A DNA stretch of 33,943 nucleotides from Clostridiaceae bacterium (GTDB lineage Bacteria; Bacillota; Clostridia; DSM-8532), in contig JAAYTR010000258.1 of assembly GCA_012523685.1 (NCBI GenBank), positions 1-33,943 of the forward strand, written 5' to 3'. Shown piece after piece: positions 1 to 8,622 of this stretch. Both the position numbers and the translations under genes were made by a program. Under the pieces are notes generated by a model that was not told where the DNA came from, made no database searches, and was given only the letters and a program-made list of their open reading frames with translations. Positions within the stretch are counted from its first letter, which is position 1; every line of letters begins with the position of its first letter.

Positions 1-120
1 GAGCAGAGCGGAGTCGAAGGATCTTTGTGTTAAAGGGAAGTAATACTTTACTAGGGGACGGACACAGTTGAACTGAGGCAGGTGCCGTGAGTGATGTAAA
101 ATGGCGTCAGCGAAGAATCT
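1..120. repeat. Fragments of a dispersed repeat of the 'GAGCG-AGCGAAGAATCT' type
   Basis: Two short pieces look alike. Positions 1-24 read like GAGC-AGCGGAGTCGAAGGATCT, and 104-120 reads GCGTCAGCGAAGAATCT. The latter closely matches GCGTAGCGAAGAATCT inside the copy at 26730. Such motifs are common in non-coding DNA of many bacteria. No open reading frame with a start and ribosome-binding site was seen here. The left edge of the element lies outside the window. Confidence 0.45.
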
Positions 121-135
121 TTTTACGTTAAACAG

Positions 136-245
136 GGGAGCGGCTGTAGACCGCTGCGATTTAGCGCTCCATTTCCAACATACAGTTTCTAGTCGCGCTC
201 GCTACGCAATCCATGCTCCGCTTTAAATCGCAGCAGCCACGCCGC
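136..245. repeat. GC-rich imperfect palindrome, about 110 bp, non-coding
   Basis: GCTGCGATTT (153-162) is the exact reverse complement of AAATCGCAGC (225-234). The pairing extends inward as AGCG (163-166) with CGCT (219-222) across a two-base bulge, and outward with GCGGCTG against CAGCC-GC. The region is visibly richer in G and C than the flanking sequence. It could be a folded RNA, a small non-autonomous mobile element or a protein-binding repeat. No function can be assigned from this window. Confidence 0.5.
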
Positions 246-301
246 TTAATTATGTTCGTACAAACAAAGACTAGTTCGCATTATTCCTAGAAGATGCACA
301 C

Positions 302-331
302 TTTTCATATATTCTTCAAACATGATATAAT
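302..331 (+). promoter_or_regulatory. Probable sigma-A promoter of the amidohydrolase operon
   Basis: TTTTCA (302-307), an 18-bp spacer, then a perfect TATAAT (326-331). The TG at 323-324 one base before the -10 box makes an extended -10. Transcription would start near 338, about 55 nt before the amidohydrolase start codon. Confidence 0.6.
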
Positions 332-335
332 GAAG

Positions 336-359
336 AACAGGTTTAACACCTGTTTTTTT
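336..359 (+). terminator. Terminator-like hairpin at the predicted mRNA 5' end
   Basis: AACAGGT (336-342) pairs with ACCTGTT (348-354) around a TTAAC loop, and T residues run to 359. The shape is that of an intrinsic terminator, but it lies directly after the TATAAT at 326 and before the gene at 393. It may end transcripts entering from the left, or form a protective 5' stem on the amidohydrolase mRNA. Confidence 0.55.
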
Positions 360-392
360 ATACTTTAAAATTAGCTGATTTTTGGAGGCAAT

Positions 393-1574
393 ATGCTATT
401 TATTAAAAACGCAAAGATTCTTACTATGACAGAAAAGAATTACGAAAACGGATTTATATCAGTAAAAGATGGGAAAATATCAGGTATAGGTGATATGGCA
501 GACATGCCTGTTATTTCAAGCTCCGACACAGTTATTGATGCATCAGGAATGATTCTTATGCCCGGCCTTATTGACAGCCACTGCCACATAGGCATGGTCG
601 AGGATTCAGTAGGTTTTGAGGGTGATGATGTTAATGAAATGACCGACCCTGTTACCCCTCAATTAAGGGCAATAGACGGTATTTATCATAGTGACAGGGC
701 ATTTGAGGAAGCGCGGCAAAATGGCGTGACCACAGTTGTTACAGGCCCCGGTAGCTCCAACGTTATCTGCGGACAATTTGCTGCATTAAAAACCTATGGC
801 CGGACTGTAGACGAAATGGTAATAAAGGCGCCTTGTGCAATGAAAATTGCATTCGGTGAAAACCCCAAAACTTCATACCATGAGAAACATCAGCAACCCA
901 CCACCCGCATGGCTACGGCTGCACTTTTAAGAGAGCAGCTGTACAAGGCTAAGGAATATATGGAAGCCCTTCAGGAATATGAAGAGGATAAAGAAGAAAA
1001 TGAAAAGCCTGAATACGACATTAAGCTGCAAGCTCTCATTCCTGTAATAAAAGGAGAGCTGGTGGTTAAGGCACATGTCCACAGGACTGATGATATATTT
1101 ACAGCCATAAGGATTGCAAAGGAATTCAATCTGGACATGACGCTGGATCATTGCACCGAGGGCTGGCTTGTGGCAGATATATTAAAAGATTGCGGCTATA
1201 ATATAATATTGGGGCCTATTCTTACAGACAGGTCTAAAATTGAGCTTAAGAATCAGACCGTGAAAGCCCCCGGAATCTTATCAAAAGCCGGTATTGATGT
1301 AGCAATAATGACTGATCATCCTTGCGTACCGATACAGCATCTGATGTTAAGCGCATCCCTTGCAGCCCGTGAAGGCATGGCACCTGAGGATGCACTTAAG
1401 GCAATTACAATTAACGCTGCAAAGTGCGTTAAACTGGATAACCGGATAGGCAGCCTGGAAATTGGTAAGGATGCGGATATGGTATTATACACGGGAAATC
1501 CTTTAGACTATTCAAGCAAAGTAAAAATGACCTTTATTAACGGAATACTGGTCTATGAAAATCAAGAAGGATGA
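393..1574 (+). CDS. Metal-dependent amidohydrolase family protein
   Basis: A 393-residue protein of the amidohydrolase superfamily (TIM-barrel hydrolases of cyclic amides and related C-N bonds). It shows the metal-binding HxH in GLIDSHCH (H63, H65), AHVH (H228, H230), DHC (H253) and the catalytic Asp in MTDHP (D308). The C-terminal small beta domain has the usual 'IGKDADMVLYTGNPLD' pattern. A charged stretch (about 190-207, rich in E, K and D) interrupts the barrel. GGAGG lies 7 nt before the ATG. The end of the gene runs to within 4 nt of tsaE, so the two are probably co-transcribed. The substrate cannot be read from the sequence; imidazolonepropionase-like and dihydroorotase-like relatives share these motifs. 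Confidence 0.88.
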   Translation: MLFIKNAKILTMTEKNYENGFISVKDGKISGIGDMADMPVISSSDTVIDASGMILMPGLIDSHCHIGMVEDSVGFEGDDVNEMTDPVTPQLRAIDGIYHSDRAFEEARQNGVTTVVTGPGSSNVICGQFAALKTYGRTVDEMVIKAPCAMKIAFGENPKTSYHEKHQQPTTRMATAALLREQLYKAKEYMEALQEYEEDKEENEKPEYDIKLQALIPVIKGELVVKAHVHRTDDIFTAIRIAKEFNLDMTLDHCTEGWLVADILKDCGYNIILGPILTDRSKIELKNQTVKAPGILSKAGIDVAIMTDHPCVPIQHLMLSASLAAREGMAPEDALKAITINAAKCVKLDNRIGSLEIGKDADMVLYTGNPLDYSSKVKMTFINGILVYENQEG

Positions 1575-1578
1575 AGGG

Positions 1579-2019
1579 ATGTCAAAGGAAATACAAGAAT
1601 TTAAAACACATTCTGAAAAAGAAACATTCGAGCTGGGGTATAGAATATCACAGGAATTAAAAGCCGGAGACACAATAAGTCTCGAAGGTGATTTAGGAAC
1701 AGGTAAGACAGCATTAACAAAAGGGATTGCTGCCGGTCTGGGAATCAGTAAACCGATAACCAGTCCAACCTTTACTTTGGTTAATTCCCATGCCGGAAGA
1801 TGTGTATTACATCACTTTGATGTATACCGGATTGATGATTCTGATGAACTTCTGGAAATAGGATGGGAGGAATACATCACCGATGATGCTGTTTGCATAG
1901 TCGAGTGGGGAGACAGAATTTTGGATATCCTGCCGGAAAACACGATCCATATCAGATTAGAGCGGGATGATAAGGAAGCCGACAGTCGCAATATCTTTAT
2001 TGAAAGGGAGGTATTATGA
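1579..2019 (+). CDS. tsaE: TsaE, tRNA threonylcarbamoyladenosine synthesis ATPase
   Basis: A 146-residue P-loop ATPase that works with TsaB and TsaD to make N6-threonylcarbamoyladenosine at position 37 of ANN-decoding tRNAs. It has a Walker A (GDLGTGKT), the SPTF-TLVN segment, the HxDxYR motif (HHFDVYRI) and VEWGDR near the end, all typical of the family. I chose the ATG at 1579, which has AAGG 8 nt upstream. An in-frame ATG at 1555 would overlap the amidohydrolase gene by 20 nt and has no good ribosome-binding site. The stop overlaps the tsaB start region, which suggests translational coupling. Confidence 0.93.
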   Translation: MSKEIQEFKTHSEKETFELGYRISQELKAGDTISLEGDLGTGKTALTKGIAAGLGISKPITSPTFTLVNSHAGRCVLHHFDVYRIDDSDELLEIGWEEYITDDAVCIVEWGDRILDILPENTIHIRLERDDKEADSRNIFIEREVL

Positions 2020-2726
2020 TGCTGACACTTGCTGTTGATACATCAGGTCTGACTGCTTCCTGTGCAGTTGTTGAGGATGGTAATGTAATAGCTGAGATAT
2101 CGACGAAACATGGTAAGACCCATTCACAAAAAATACTTCCCATGATAAAAACCACTCTCTCCATGCTGGATAAGGAGATGAAAGAGGTGGATCTTTTCGC
2201 CGCCTCTATTGGTCCCGGATCATTCACCGGATTAAGAATTGGTGTTGTTACTATAAAAGGGTTAGCGTATTCCTTAAAAAGGCCCGTTTGCGGGGTGCCG
2301 ACCCTGGATGCACTTGCTTATTCAATGTCTGACTTTAAGGGTATAATATCTCCAATGCTGGATGCCAGAAACAATCAGGTTTTTACAGCTTTTTACCGTA
2401 AGACGGACGGAAAGCTGGACAAACTTAGTCCCGATTCAGGTATTACAATTAAAGAATGGATAGATAAAGCCGGGAAATTTAACGAAGATATTATAGTGCT
2501 CGGGGATGCGGCAGACATACATTTATCAGAGTTGAAGGATGTTTTCGGCGATAGAATAGTCAGCCCACAGCTTGCCATGACATATCCCAGAGCGTCGGCG
2601 ACAGCACTTCTGGCAGAGGAAGCTTATCATAACAATAAGATAACGAGTGCTTACGAGCTGGAACCGTTTTATCTGAGAAAATCGCAGGCTGAAAGGTTGA
2701 AGAAACTTCAAAAGAATAAAGCTTGA
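2019..2726 (+). CDS. tsaB: TsaB, tRNA t6A synthesis scaffold/peptidase-like protein
   Basis: A 235-residue protein of the ASKHA fold, the catalytically inactive partner that dimerises with TsaD in t6A synthesis. The N-terminal LAVDTSG and the SIGPGSFTGLRIGV and KGLAYSL segments are family hallmarks. Two consecutive ATGs occur at 2016 and 2019. GGAGG at 2007-2011 is 4 nt from the first and 7 nt from the second, so the second is preferred. The gene lies directly between tsaE and rimI, a common arrangement in Firmicutes. The tsaD partner is not in this window. Confidence 0.93.
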   Translation: MLTLAVDTSGLTASCAVVEDGNVIAEISTKHGKTHSQKILPMIKTTLSMLDKEMKEVDLFAASIGPGSFTGLRIGVVTIKGLAYSLKRPVCGVPTLDALAYSMSDFKGIISPMLDARNNQVFTAFYRKTDGKLDKLSPDSGITIKEWIDKAGKFNEDIIVLGDAADIHLSELKDVFGDRIVSPQLAMTYPRASATALLAEEAYHNNKITSAYELEPFYLRKSQAERLKKLQKNKA

Positions 2727-2737
2727 GAGGAAGTTTT

Positions 2738-3187
2738 ATGAGTTTTGGCGAACCTTTAATCCGCAGGATGGAAATAAATGATCTGGATGAAATCTTAGAA
2801 GTCGAAAAAAACTGTTTTAATGTTCCATGGACCAGGCATATGTTCGAAGACGAGTTGTATAACTTAAATGCTTACTATTATGTCATTAAGGTTAACGGGA
2901 AAATTGTCGGTTACGTGGGATTCTGGAAAATTATAGACGAGGCACATATTACGAATGTGGCTATACACAGCGATTACAGAAGGTCGGGTTATGGAAGAGC
3001 TCTTATCAATGCCCTGCTGAACAAAGCAAGGGAGCTTGGGATAATTGCTGCTACTCTTGAGGTCAGGGTCAGCAATCTTGCAGCAATTTCTTTGTATGAA
3101 AGTTTCGGGTTTATTTCCTCCGGAGTACGTCGCGGATACTACTCCGACAATAATGAGGATGCTCTGATTATGTGGCTGAAGCTGTAA
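2738..3187 (+). CDS. rimI: RimI, ribosomal-protein/N-terminal alanine acetyltransferase
   Basis: A 149-residue GNAT acetyltransferase. The acetyl-CoA binding motif A reads VAIHSDYRRSGYGRALI, and the N-terminal half has the ITNVAI strand expected of RimI. RimI acetylates protein N-termini, classically ribosomal protein S18, and is encoded beside tsaB in many bacteria. The ATG at 2738 has GAGAGGAAG upstream. An in-frame TTG at 2723 is possible but would overlap the tsaB stop and lacks a placed ribosome-binding site. Confidence 0.92.
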   Translation: MSFGEPLIRRMEINDLDEILEVEKNCFNVPWTRHMFEDELYNLNAYYYVIKVNGKIVGYVGFWKIIDEAHITNVAIHSDYRRSGYGRALINALLNKARELGIIAATLEVRVSNLAAISLYESFGFISSGVRRGYYSDNNEDALIMWLKL

Positions 3188-3209
3188 AGAACATGTAAAA
3201 TAATATAAT

Positions 3210-3238
3210 TTGATTTAAACAAAAAAATAGTTTATATT
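3210..3238 (+). promoter_or_regulatory. Probable promoter of the FGGY kinase gene
   Basis: TTGATT (3210-3215), a 17-bp spacer and TATATT (3233-3238) lie in a very AT-rich stretch 78 nt before the kinase start. No clear terminator is seen after rimI, so the kinase could also receive read-through. Confidence 0.5.
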
Positions 3239-3315
3239 TTAAATATTGAAAGCATATTTTACCATAATGCCATTAAGAAACTAAAAAATAATATAAAGGA
3301 ATTGGGGTTAGGTGT

Positions 3316-4920
3316 ATGAGTAACAATGTTGAAAGAATCAAAAATGTAATCAAAAGCGGAAAAACAGCAATAGGAATCGAACTGGGATCTACCAGAATAA
3401 AAACTGTCTTAATCGGCGAGGATAATTATCCTGTTGCATCAGGCAGCTATGACTGGGAAAACAGTTATATCAACAACATTTGGACTTATAGCATCGAGGA
3501 AATATGGGAAGGGTTACAAGGAAGTTACAGAGATTTAGCCCAAAATGTAAAAGAAAAGTATGATATGGTTATTGAGTCGGTTGGTTCTATCGGTATAAGT
3601 GCCATGATGCACGGTTATATGGTATTCGACAAAAATGATAACCTTCTGACACCGTTCCGTACATGGAGAAATAATATTACTGGAGCAGCATCTGAGAAGC
3701 TGACATCTTTGTTTAATTACCCAATTCCACAAAGATGGAGCATTGCTCATCTTTATCAGGCTATCCTTAATAATGAGGAGCATGTTCCTCAAATATCCTT
3801 TATGACTACCCTGGCCGGATATATTCATTGGAAATTGACCGGTGAGAAGGTTTTAGGTGTTGGTGAGGCATCCGGTATGTTCCCCATTGACCTGAAAACC
3901 AAAAAGTTTGACAAGAATATGATAGACATGTTTAGCCGGGAGATTAGTCAGAAAAACTATCCATGGAAGCTTGAAGATATTCTTCCGGGTATTCTGCTTG
4001 CAGGACAACAAGCCGGAGCTCTGACACCTGAAGGAGCTAAACTTCTGGATACATCAGGCAATCTGAAAGCCGGAATTCCTTTCTGTCCGCCCGAAGGAGA
4101 TGCGGGAACCGGTATGGTGGCTACAAACAGTATTGCCGTCAGAACAGGAAACGTTTCAGCCGGAACATCGGTTTTTGCAATGATTGTTCTGGAAAAGGAA
4201 TTATCAAAAGCGTATTCTGAAATAGATCTTGTAACAACTCCCGATGGTAACCTGGTTGCTATGGTTCATTCGAACAATTGTACCTCTGATTACGATGCAT
4301 GGATTTCTATATTTGCAGAAGCTTTCAAGGCTGTGGGTATGGAAATCACGAAGCCGAAGCTGTATGATACTTTGTTGGGAATGGCCTTAAAGGGAGATCC
4401 GGATTGTGGAGGTCTGTTGTCATACGGATATATTTCCGGAGAACATATAACCAACTTCAAGGAAGGGCGTCCATTGTTTGTCCGCTCCTCCAACTCAAAC
4501 TTCAATTTAGCCAACTTTATGCGCGTACATTTGTTCACAGCGCTGGGGGCATTGAGAACAGGTCTTAATATTCTATTTGAAAAAGAAAATGTTAAAGTCG
4601 ATGTTATTTGCGGTCATGGCGGCTTTTTCAAAACAAGAGATGTGGGTTTAAAGATTATGTCTGCAGCAACAACAGTGCCGGTCTCCGTTTTGGAGACAGC
4701 CGGTGAAGGCGGTGCCTGGGGAATAGCTTTACTTGCTTCATATATGGCCAACAAGGCGGAGGGAGAATCTCTGGCAGATTTCCTGAATAAGATTTTTGAA
4801 GGGAAATCAGGGGCTGTTGTCAATCCCGATCCCTCTGATGTAAAAGGATTTGACGAATTCATGAAGAGATATACACAGGGTCTGGAGATAGAAAAAGCGG
4901 CAGTTGAGAATTTAAAATAA
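3316..4920 (+). CDS. FGGY-family carbohydrate kinase
   Basis: A 534-residue sugar kinase of the FGGY family (xylulokinase, ribulokinase, glycerol kinase relatives), which phosphorylates a sugar or polyol with ATP in the cytoplasm. The phosphate-1 motif [16 protein letters not shown] opens the N-terminal domain. [10 protein letters not shown] carries the likely catalytic Asp, and [11 protein letters not shown] with [15 protein letters not shown] forms the C-terminal nucleotide site. The ATG at 3316 is preceded by a weak AAGGAATTGGGG. No sugar transporter or isomerase lies beside it, so the substrate is unknown. It is a single-gene unit with its own promoter and a large hairpin downstream. Confidence 0.88.
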   Translation: MSNNVERIKNVIKSGKTAIGIELGSTRIKTVLIGEDNYPVASGSYDWENSYINNIWTYSIEEIWEGLQGSYRDLAQNVKEKYDMVIESVGSIGISAMMHGYMVFDKNDNLLTPFRTWRNNITGAASEKLTSLFNYPIPQRWSIAHLYQAILNNEEHVPQISFMTTLAGYIHWKLTGEKVLGVGEASGMFPIDLKTKKFDKNMIDMFSREISQKNYPWKLEDILPGILLAGQQAGALTPEGAKLLDTSGNLKAGIPFCPPEGDAGTGMVATNSIAVRTGNVSAGTSVFAMIVLEKELSKAYSEIDLVTTPDGNLVAMVHSNNCTSDYDAWISIFAEAFKAVGMEITKPKLYDTLLGMALKGDPDCGGLLSYGYISGEHITNFKEGRPLFVRSSNSNFNLANFMRVHLFTALGALRTGLNILFEKENVKVDVICGHGGFFKTRDVGLKIMSAATTVPVSVLETAGEGGAWGIALLASYMANKAEGESLADFLNKIFEGKSGAVVNPDPSDVKGFDEFMKRYTQGLEIEKAAVENLK

Positions 4921-4974
4921 AATTATATCATTGGTGTAACTTAATATAAGAGATTATAGAATTTTATAGTAGTC

Positions 4975-5048
4975 AACACCCCCTTTGTTTCATAATTTAT
5001 CATTGTGGTAGATAAAATGATAATAATAAAAATAGGGGGTGTTTTTTT
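4975..5048 (+). promoter_or_regulatory. Two-part hairpin containing the Lon-like gene's ribosome-binding site
   Basis: AACACCCCCT (4975-4984) is the exact reverse complement of AGGGGGTGTT (5034-5043), which is followed by T to 5048 and then the ATG at 5049. Inside the loop, TTATCATT (4997-5004) pairs with AATGATAA (5016-5023). The only Shine-Dalgarno-like sequence, GGGGG at 5035-5039, is in the 3' arm. The structure therefore looks like a terminator for the kinase gene and at the same time hides the next gene's ribosome-binding site. A weak promoter (TTGGTG 4931-4936, TATAGA 4955-4960) could start an mRNA just upstream. Confidence 0.7.
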
Positions 5049-7451
5049 ATGTCAATAACACCACTTGGAGCAAACCAGTTAAGAAGGAAATGTAATCCCT
5101 CAGTTTTTAGTTTTCAGGACACCTCTTTTCTGACTCCGTCCAGAGAGCTTATCGGGCAGCAAAGAGCGGCCGATGCTACAGATTTTGGGCTGAGCATCCA
5201 GTATGATGGATATAATTTGTATATGGCAGGTGAATCCGGAGTAGGCAAAACCCGTTATGCACTTGAAAGCGCGCAGCGTCAAGCCAGATTTATGCCTACT
5301 CCCGACGACTGGTGTTATGTATATAATTTTGAAGATTCAAACCGGCCGAAGGCAATAAATCTCCCTGCCGGTATGGGCAAGGAATTTAAAAAGGATATGG
5401 AGGATTTCGTAAAGGTTATAGAGCAGGAAATCTCCAAAGCTTTTGATGGTGAAGAGTACGAGGAAGAACGTTCCAGGATTATAAAAGTATTCCGTGACAA
5501 AAAAGATGAGCTGGTTTTAAAACTCAGCAATGAAGCCGCAGAACGCGGATTCAGGGTAAAGCTTGCCAATTCCGGTGTATATTTTATGCCGATTATTGAC
5601 GGTGAACCCTTAAGCGAGGATGATTTTAAAGCTTTAGATGAAGAAATAAAAATTGAGCTGTCAAAATCGTCAGAAGCCCTCCAAAGAGAAACTACCGATA
5701 CAATCAGAAAAATAAGAGAAGTAGAGATGGATGCAGAGAATGCTATACAGGAATGGGAGCATCAGATTGCACTTTATGCGGTAGGAATACATATTGACGA
5801 TCTTAAGGATAAATATAATGAGTATCCTTTTGTCACAGCTTATTTAGATGCGGTCAAAGAGGATATACTCAAGAACATAGAGCATCTTGCAGGGCCGCGT
5901 TACTCAGACGAACAACAAAGTATATTAACTCATCTGTTAATGATGAAAAAGGGAGGAGAAGATAATCCCTATGGTCGGTACAAGGTGAATCTTCTTGTTG
6001 ATAACAGCCGTCTACACGGAGCACCCGTAATAGTTGACTACAATCCTACTTTCTATAATCTGATGGGTCGCTGTGAATACGAGAATGAATTGGGGACAAT
6101 GATTACCGACTATACTTTAATAAAGCCTGGCCTTTTTCACCAGGCTAATGGCGGATTTCTGATTCTCCAAATTAATGATGTAATTTCCAATCCCCAGTCC
6201 TTTGAAGCTATTAAGCGGACCTTAAAGACAAGACAGATAATAATAGAGAATATAAAAGAGCAAATGGGTCTTGTGGCTGTATCAGCATTAAAGCCCGAAC
6301 CTATACCCATAAATGTAAAGATTATCTTTGTTGGAAGTGCTGAGATTTATCACCTTCTTTATAACTATGACAGGGATTTTAAGAAATACTTCAAAATCAA
6401 AGCAGACTTTGATGATCATATGGACTGGAACGATGAAAACGTACAGCGTCTTGCCCAATACATAGGTGCCTTTTGTAATAAAGAGGGTGTTAAGCATTTT
6501 GACAGATCAGGTGTTGCTGAGGTTGTCAACTACAGCTCATGGATTGTGCAGGATCAAAATAAGCTTACAACACGCTTTTCTGAAATAGTTAATATATTGG
6601 GTGAAGCCGGAACATGGGCTAACATCGAAGGTAGCCCCCTTGTTTCTGAACGCCATGTAAAAAAGGCTATCGCAGAAAAGAAGAAACGGTCGAACAAATA
6701 TGATGAGGAGCTTCTGGAACTTGTTCGTGAGGGTACTCTGCTAATTGATACCGACGGTTATGTGGTGGGACAGATTAACGGCCTTGCAGTTGTTGATCTG
6801 GGGGATTATACTTTTGGTAAACCCAGCCGTATTACTGCAGCCACTTATATGGGGAAAACCGGAATACTGGATATAGAGCGCGAAGTAGAGACCGGCGGGA
6901 CGACCCACTCCAAGGGTGTACTAATTCTAAGCGGTTACATAGGGCAGAAATATGCTCAGGAAATACCGCTGTCTCTGGCGGCAAGTATATGTTTTGAACA
7001 GCTCTACAGCGGAATAGAGGGGGACAGCGCATCAGCTACCGAATTATTCGCTATTCTCTCCAGCTTATCTGATTTGCCGGTATATCAGGGTATAGCTGTA
7101 ACAGGGTCAGTAAATCAGTTGGGGTTTATTCAACCAATCGGCGGTGCAACATTCAAGGTTGAAGGATTCTTTGAAATATGCAAAATAAACGGACTTACCG
7201 GAAAACAGGGTGTAATAATACCTCATCAAAATGTAAAAAATCTGGTATTGTCAGATGAGGTAGTGGAAGCTGTTGAAAAAGGACTTTTTCATATATATCC
7301 TATTAAGACAGTGGATGAAGGTATAGAGATACTAACCGGAGTTCCTGCCGGACAAAGGCTGCCCGACGGTACATACCCGGCTGGCACGATAAATGACAGA
7401 GTATATAAAAAGCTGCATTATTTTGCAGAGACCACAGCAAAGTATTTGTGA
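5049..7451 (+). CDS. Lon-like (LonB-type, S16 family) ATP-dependent protease
   Basis: An 800-residue AAA+ protease. Walker A is GESGVGKT (61-68), a charged helical region follows at about 110-240, and NGGFLILQ lies near 365-373. The C-terminal S16 peptidase domain holds a Ser/Lys dyad: S660 in EGDSAS and K703 in GGATFKVEG. Their spacing of 43 residues equals that of S679/K722 in E. coli Lon. It lacks the N-terminal substrate domain of LonA and resembles the LonB/COG1067 group, made of soluble or sporulation-related proteases in Firmicutes. No membrane segment was seen, so it is likely cytosolic. Expression is probably shaped by the hairpin over its ribosome-binding site. Confidence 0.9.
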   Translation: MSITPLGANQLRRKCNPSVFSFQDTSFLTPSRELIGQQRAADATDFGLSIQYDGYNLYMAGESGVGKTRYALESAQRQARFMPTPDDWCYVYNFEDSNRPKAINLPAGMGKEFKKDMEDFVKVIEQEISKAFDGEEYEEERSRIIKVFRDKKDELVLKLSNEAAERGFRVKLANSGVYFMPIIDGEPLSEDDFKALDEEIKIELSKSSEALQRETTDTIRKIREVEMDAENAIQEWEHQIALYAVGIHIDDLKDKYNEYPFVTAYLDAVKEDILKNIEHLAGPRYSDEQQSILTHLLMMKKGGEDNPYGRYKVNLLVDNSRLHGAPVIVDYNPTFYNLMGRCEYENELGTMITDYTLIKPGLFHQANGGFLILQINDVISNPQSFEAIKRTLKTRQIIIENIKEQMGLVAVSALKPEPIPINVKIIFVGSAEIYHLLYNYDRDFKKYFKIKADFDDHMDWNDENVQRLAQYIGAFCNKEGVKHFDRSGVAEVVNYSSWIVQDQNKLTTRFSEIVNILGEAGTWANIEGSPLVSERHVKKAIAEKKKRSNKYDEELLELVREGTLLIDTDGYVVGQINGLAVVDLGDYTFGKPSRITAATYMGKTGILDIEREVETGGTTHSKGVLILSGYIGQKYAQEIPLSLAASICFEQLYSGIEGDSASATELFAILSSLSDLPVYQGIAVTGSVNQLGFIQPIGGATFKVEGFFEICKINGLTGKQGVIIPHQNVKNLVLSDEVVEAVEKGLFHIYPIKTVDEGIEILTGVPAGQRLPDGTYPAGTINDRVYKKLHYFAETTAKYL

Positions 7452-7459
7452 GGGTTTAA

Positions 7460-8410
7460 ATGAAAGATACAGTTGAAATTCTATCAAAGGTTTTACCGGT
7501 AATACTCCTTATTATTCTTGGAGGGTTTCTTAGAAAAGCCAGATTTATCGGACAGAATACTATAGGCGAGTTTAAGAAAATCATTGTAAATATTACTTTA
7601 CCGGCGACATTGTTTTTAACTTTTGCAAAAACCACATTTGAGAGCCGATACATAATGATTTTTATATCAGTTTTTTTGGTATGTATTATTATGCTTCTGC
7701 TCGGGACAGTTTTAAAAAAGCAACTTAAACACTCCAACAAGTATTATCCTGCGATATTTAGCGGTTTTGAGACCGGAATGATGGGATATTCATTGTACGC
7801 GGTGGTATATGGCACTGCTAATGTATATAAGCTCGCCTTAATAGATTTAGGTCAAGTGGTATTCGTGTTTTTTGTTCTTGTAAGCTATCTGCAGAAATTG
7901 AATGGGAGATCAGCAAATGCTAAGGAATTAACGCTTTCATTTATAAAATCACCGGTTATTTTGTCAATTATTTTAGGTATTACAGTAAGCTTTACGGGTG
8001 ATTTCAGCTCCATTTCCTCTCCGGTCGTTAATTCAATATTTGAGACCTTAAGGTTGCTTTCGGAAATGACAATGCCCATAATATGTATTGCTATAGGCTA
8101 TGAGCTGAAAATTAATTTGAAAGGAATCGGAGGTCCTTTGCTGGCTACAGTGATAAGGATGGTTCTTCTCCTGGGAATGGCATATGCAATAAATGAGCTT
8201 GTAATCGATAGACTCCTCAATCTGGACGATACATTTAAAATAGCCTTATATACAATGTTTTTGCTGCCTCCACCGTTTGTTATACCAATTTATATGAATG
8301 AAAAGGAAGAGAAAAACAAACAATTTATATTAAATACACTATCAATAAGCATTATTCTTTCCTTACTCGCTTTTATAGTATTGATTTTAACGGGTACCAG
8401 GACATTATAA
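7460..8410 (+). CDS. AEC (auxin efflux carrier) family transporter
   Basis: A 316-residue very hydrophobic protein with about ten predicted membrane helices in two halves, separated by a polar stretch near residues 145-160. The N-terminal VLPVILLIILGGFLRK, the NITLPATLFLTFAK segment and the FETGMMGYSLYA region fit AEC permeases (auxin efflux carrier/malate permease-like). These transport organic anions or similar solutes across the cytoplasmic membrane. It starts 8 nt after the Lon-like stop with GAGGG overlapping that stop, so the two are likely co-transcribed. The substrate is not known. Confidence 0.88.
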   Translation: MKDTVEILSKVLPVILLIILGGFLRKARFIGQNTIGEFKKIIVNITLPATLFLTFAKTTFESRYIMIFISVFLVCIIMLLLGTVLKKQLKHSNKYYPAIFSGFETGMMGYSLYAVVYGTANVYKLALIDLGQVVFVFFVLVSYLQKLNGRSANAKELTLSFIKSPVILSIILGITVSFTGDFSSISSPVVNSIFETLRLLSEMTMPIICIAIGYELKINLKGIGGPLLATVIRMVLLLGMAYAINELVIDRLLNLDDTFKIALYTMFLLPPPFVIPIYMNEKEEKNKQFILNTLSISIILSLLAFIVLILTGTRTL

Positions 8411-8622
8411 CAAACAGTATGAAATATAGATTTAAGGTTCCTTATTTCAGCATTTTTCTCTAAAAAATCTATTAATCTATATAAAAATCAAATTTTTCAC
8501 CGATATAATTATTGTAATTTCTCAAAAAAGTTGTATGATAATATTAAATCATACTTTTACAGACTTTATTTAAAACTGTATTGAAAATACGAATGATAAA
8601 ATTCATATATTGGTGAAGTATA
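8411..8622 (+). promoter_or_regulatory. AT-rich leader with a possible sigma-D-like promoter
   Basis: The 212-nt gap contains ACCGATAT (8499-8506), a 7/8 match to the flagellar sigma-D -10 element GCCGATAT. TAAA at 8482-8485 lies 13 nt upstream, slightly shorter than the usual 14-16. TATAAT (8504-8509) overlaps it but lacks a good -35. A small inverted repeat, GTATGAT/ATCATAC, lies near 8533-8552. A motility-type promoter would suit the cyclic-di-GMP-related gene downstream. This is suggestive only. Confidence 0.35.

Noticed and set aside
927-1151. Open frames on the opposite strand of known genes (such as 927-1151, 3535-3828, 10379-10759, 12503-12847)
   Set aside because: They lie fully inside well-identified genes, lack ribosome-binding sites and have shadow-like composition.
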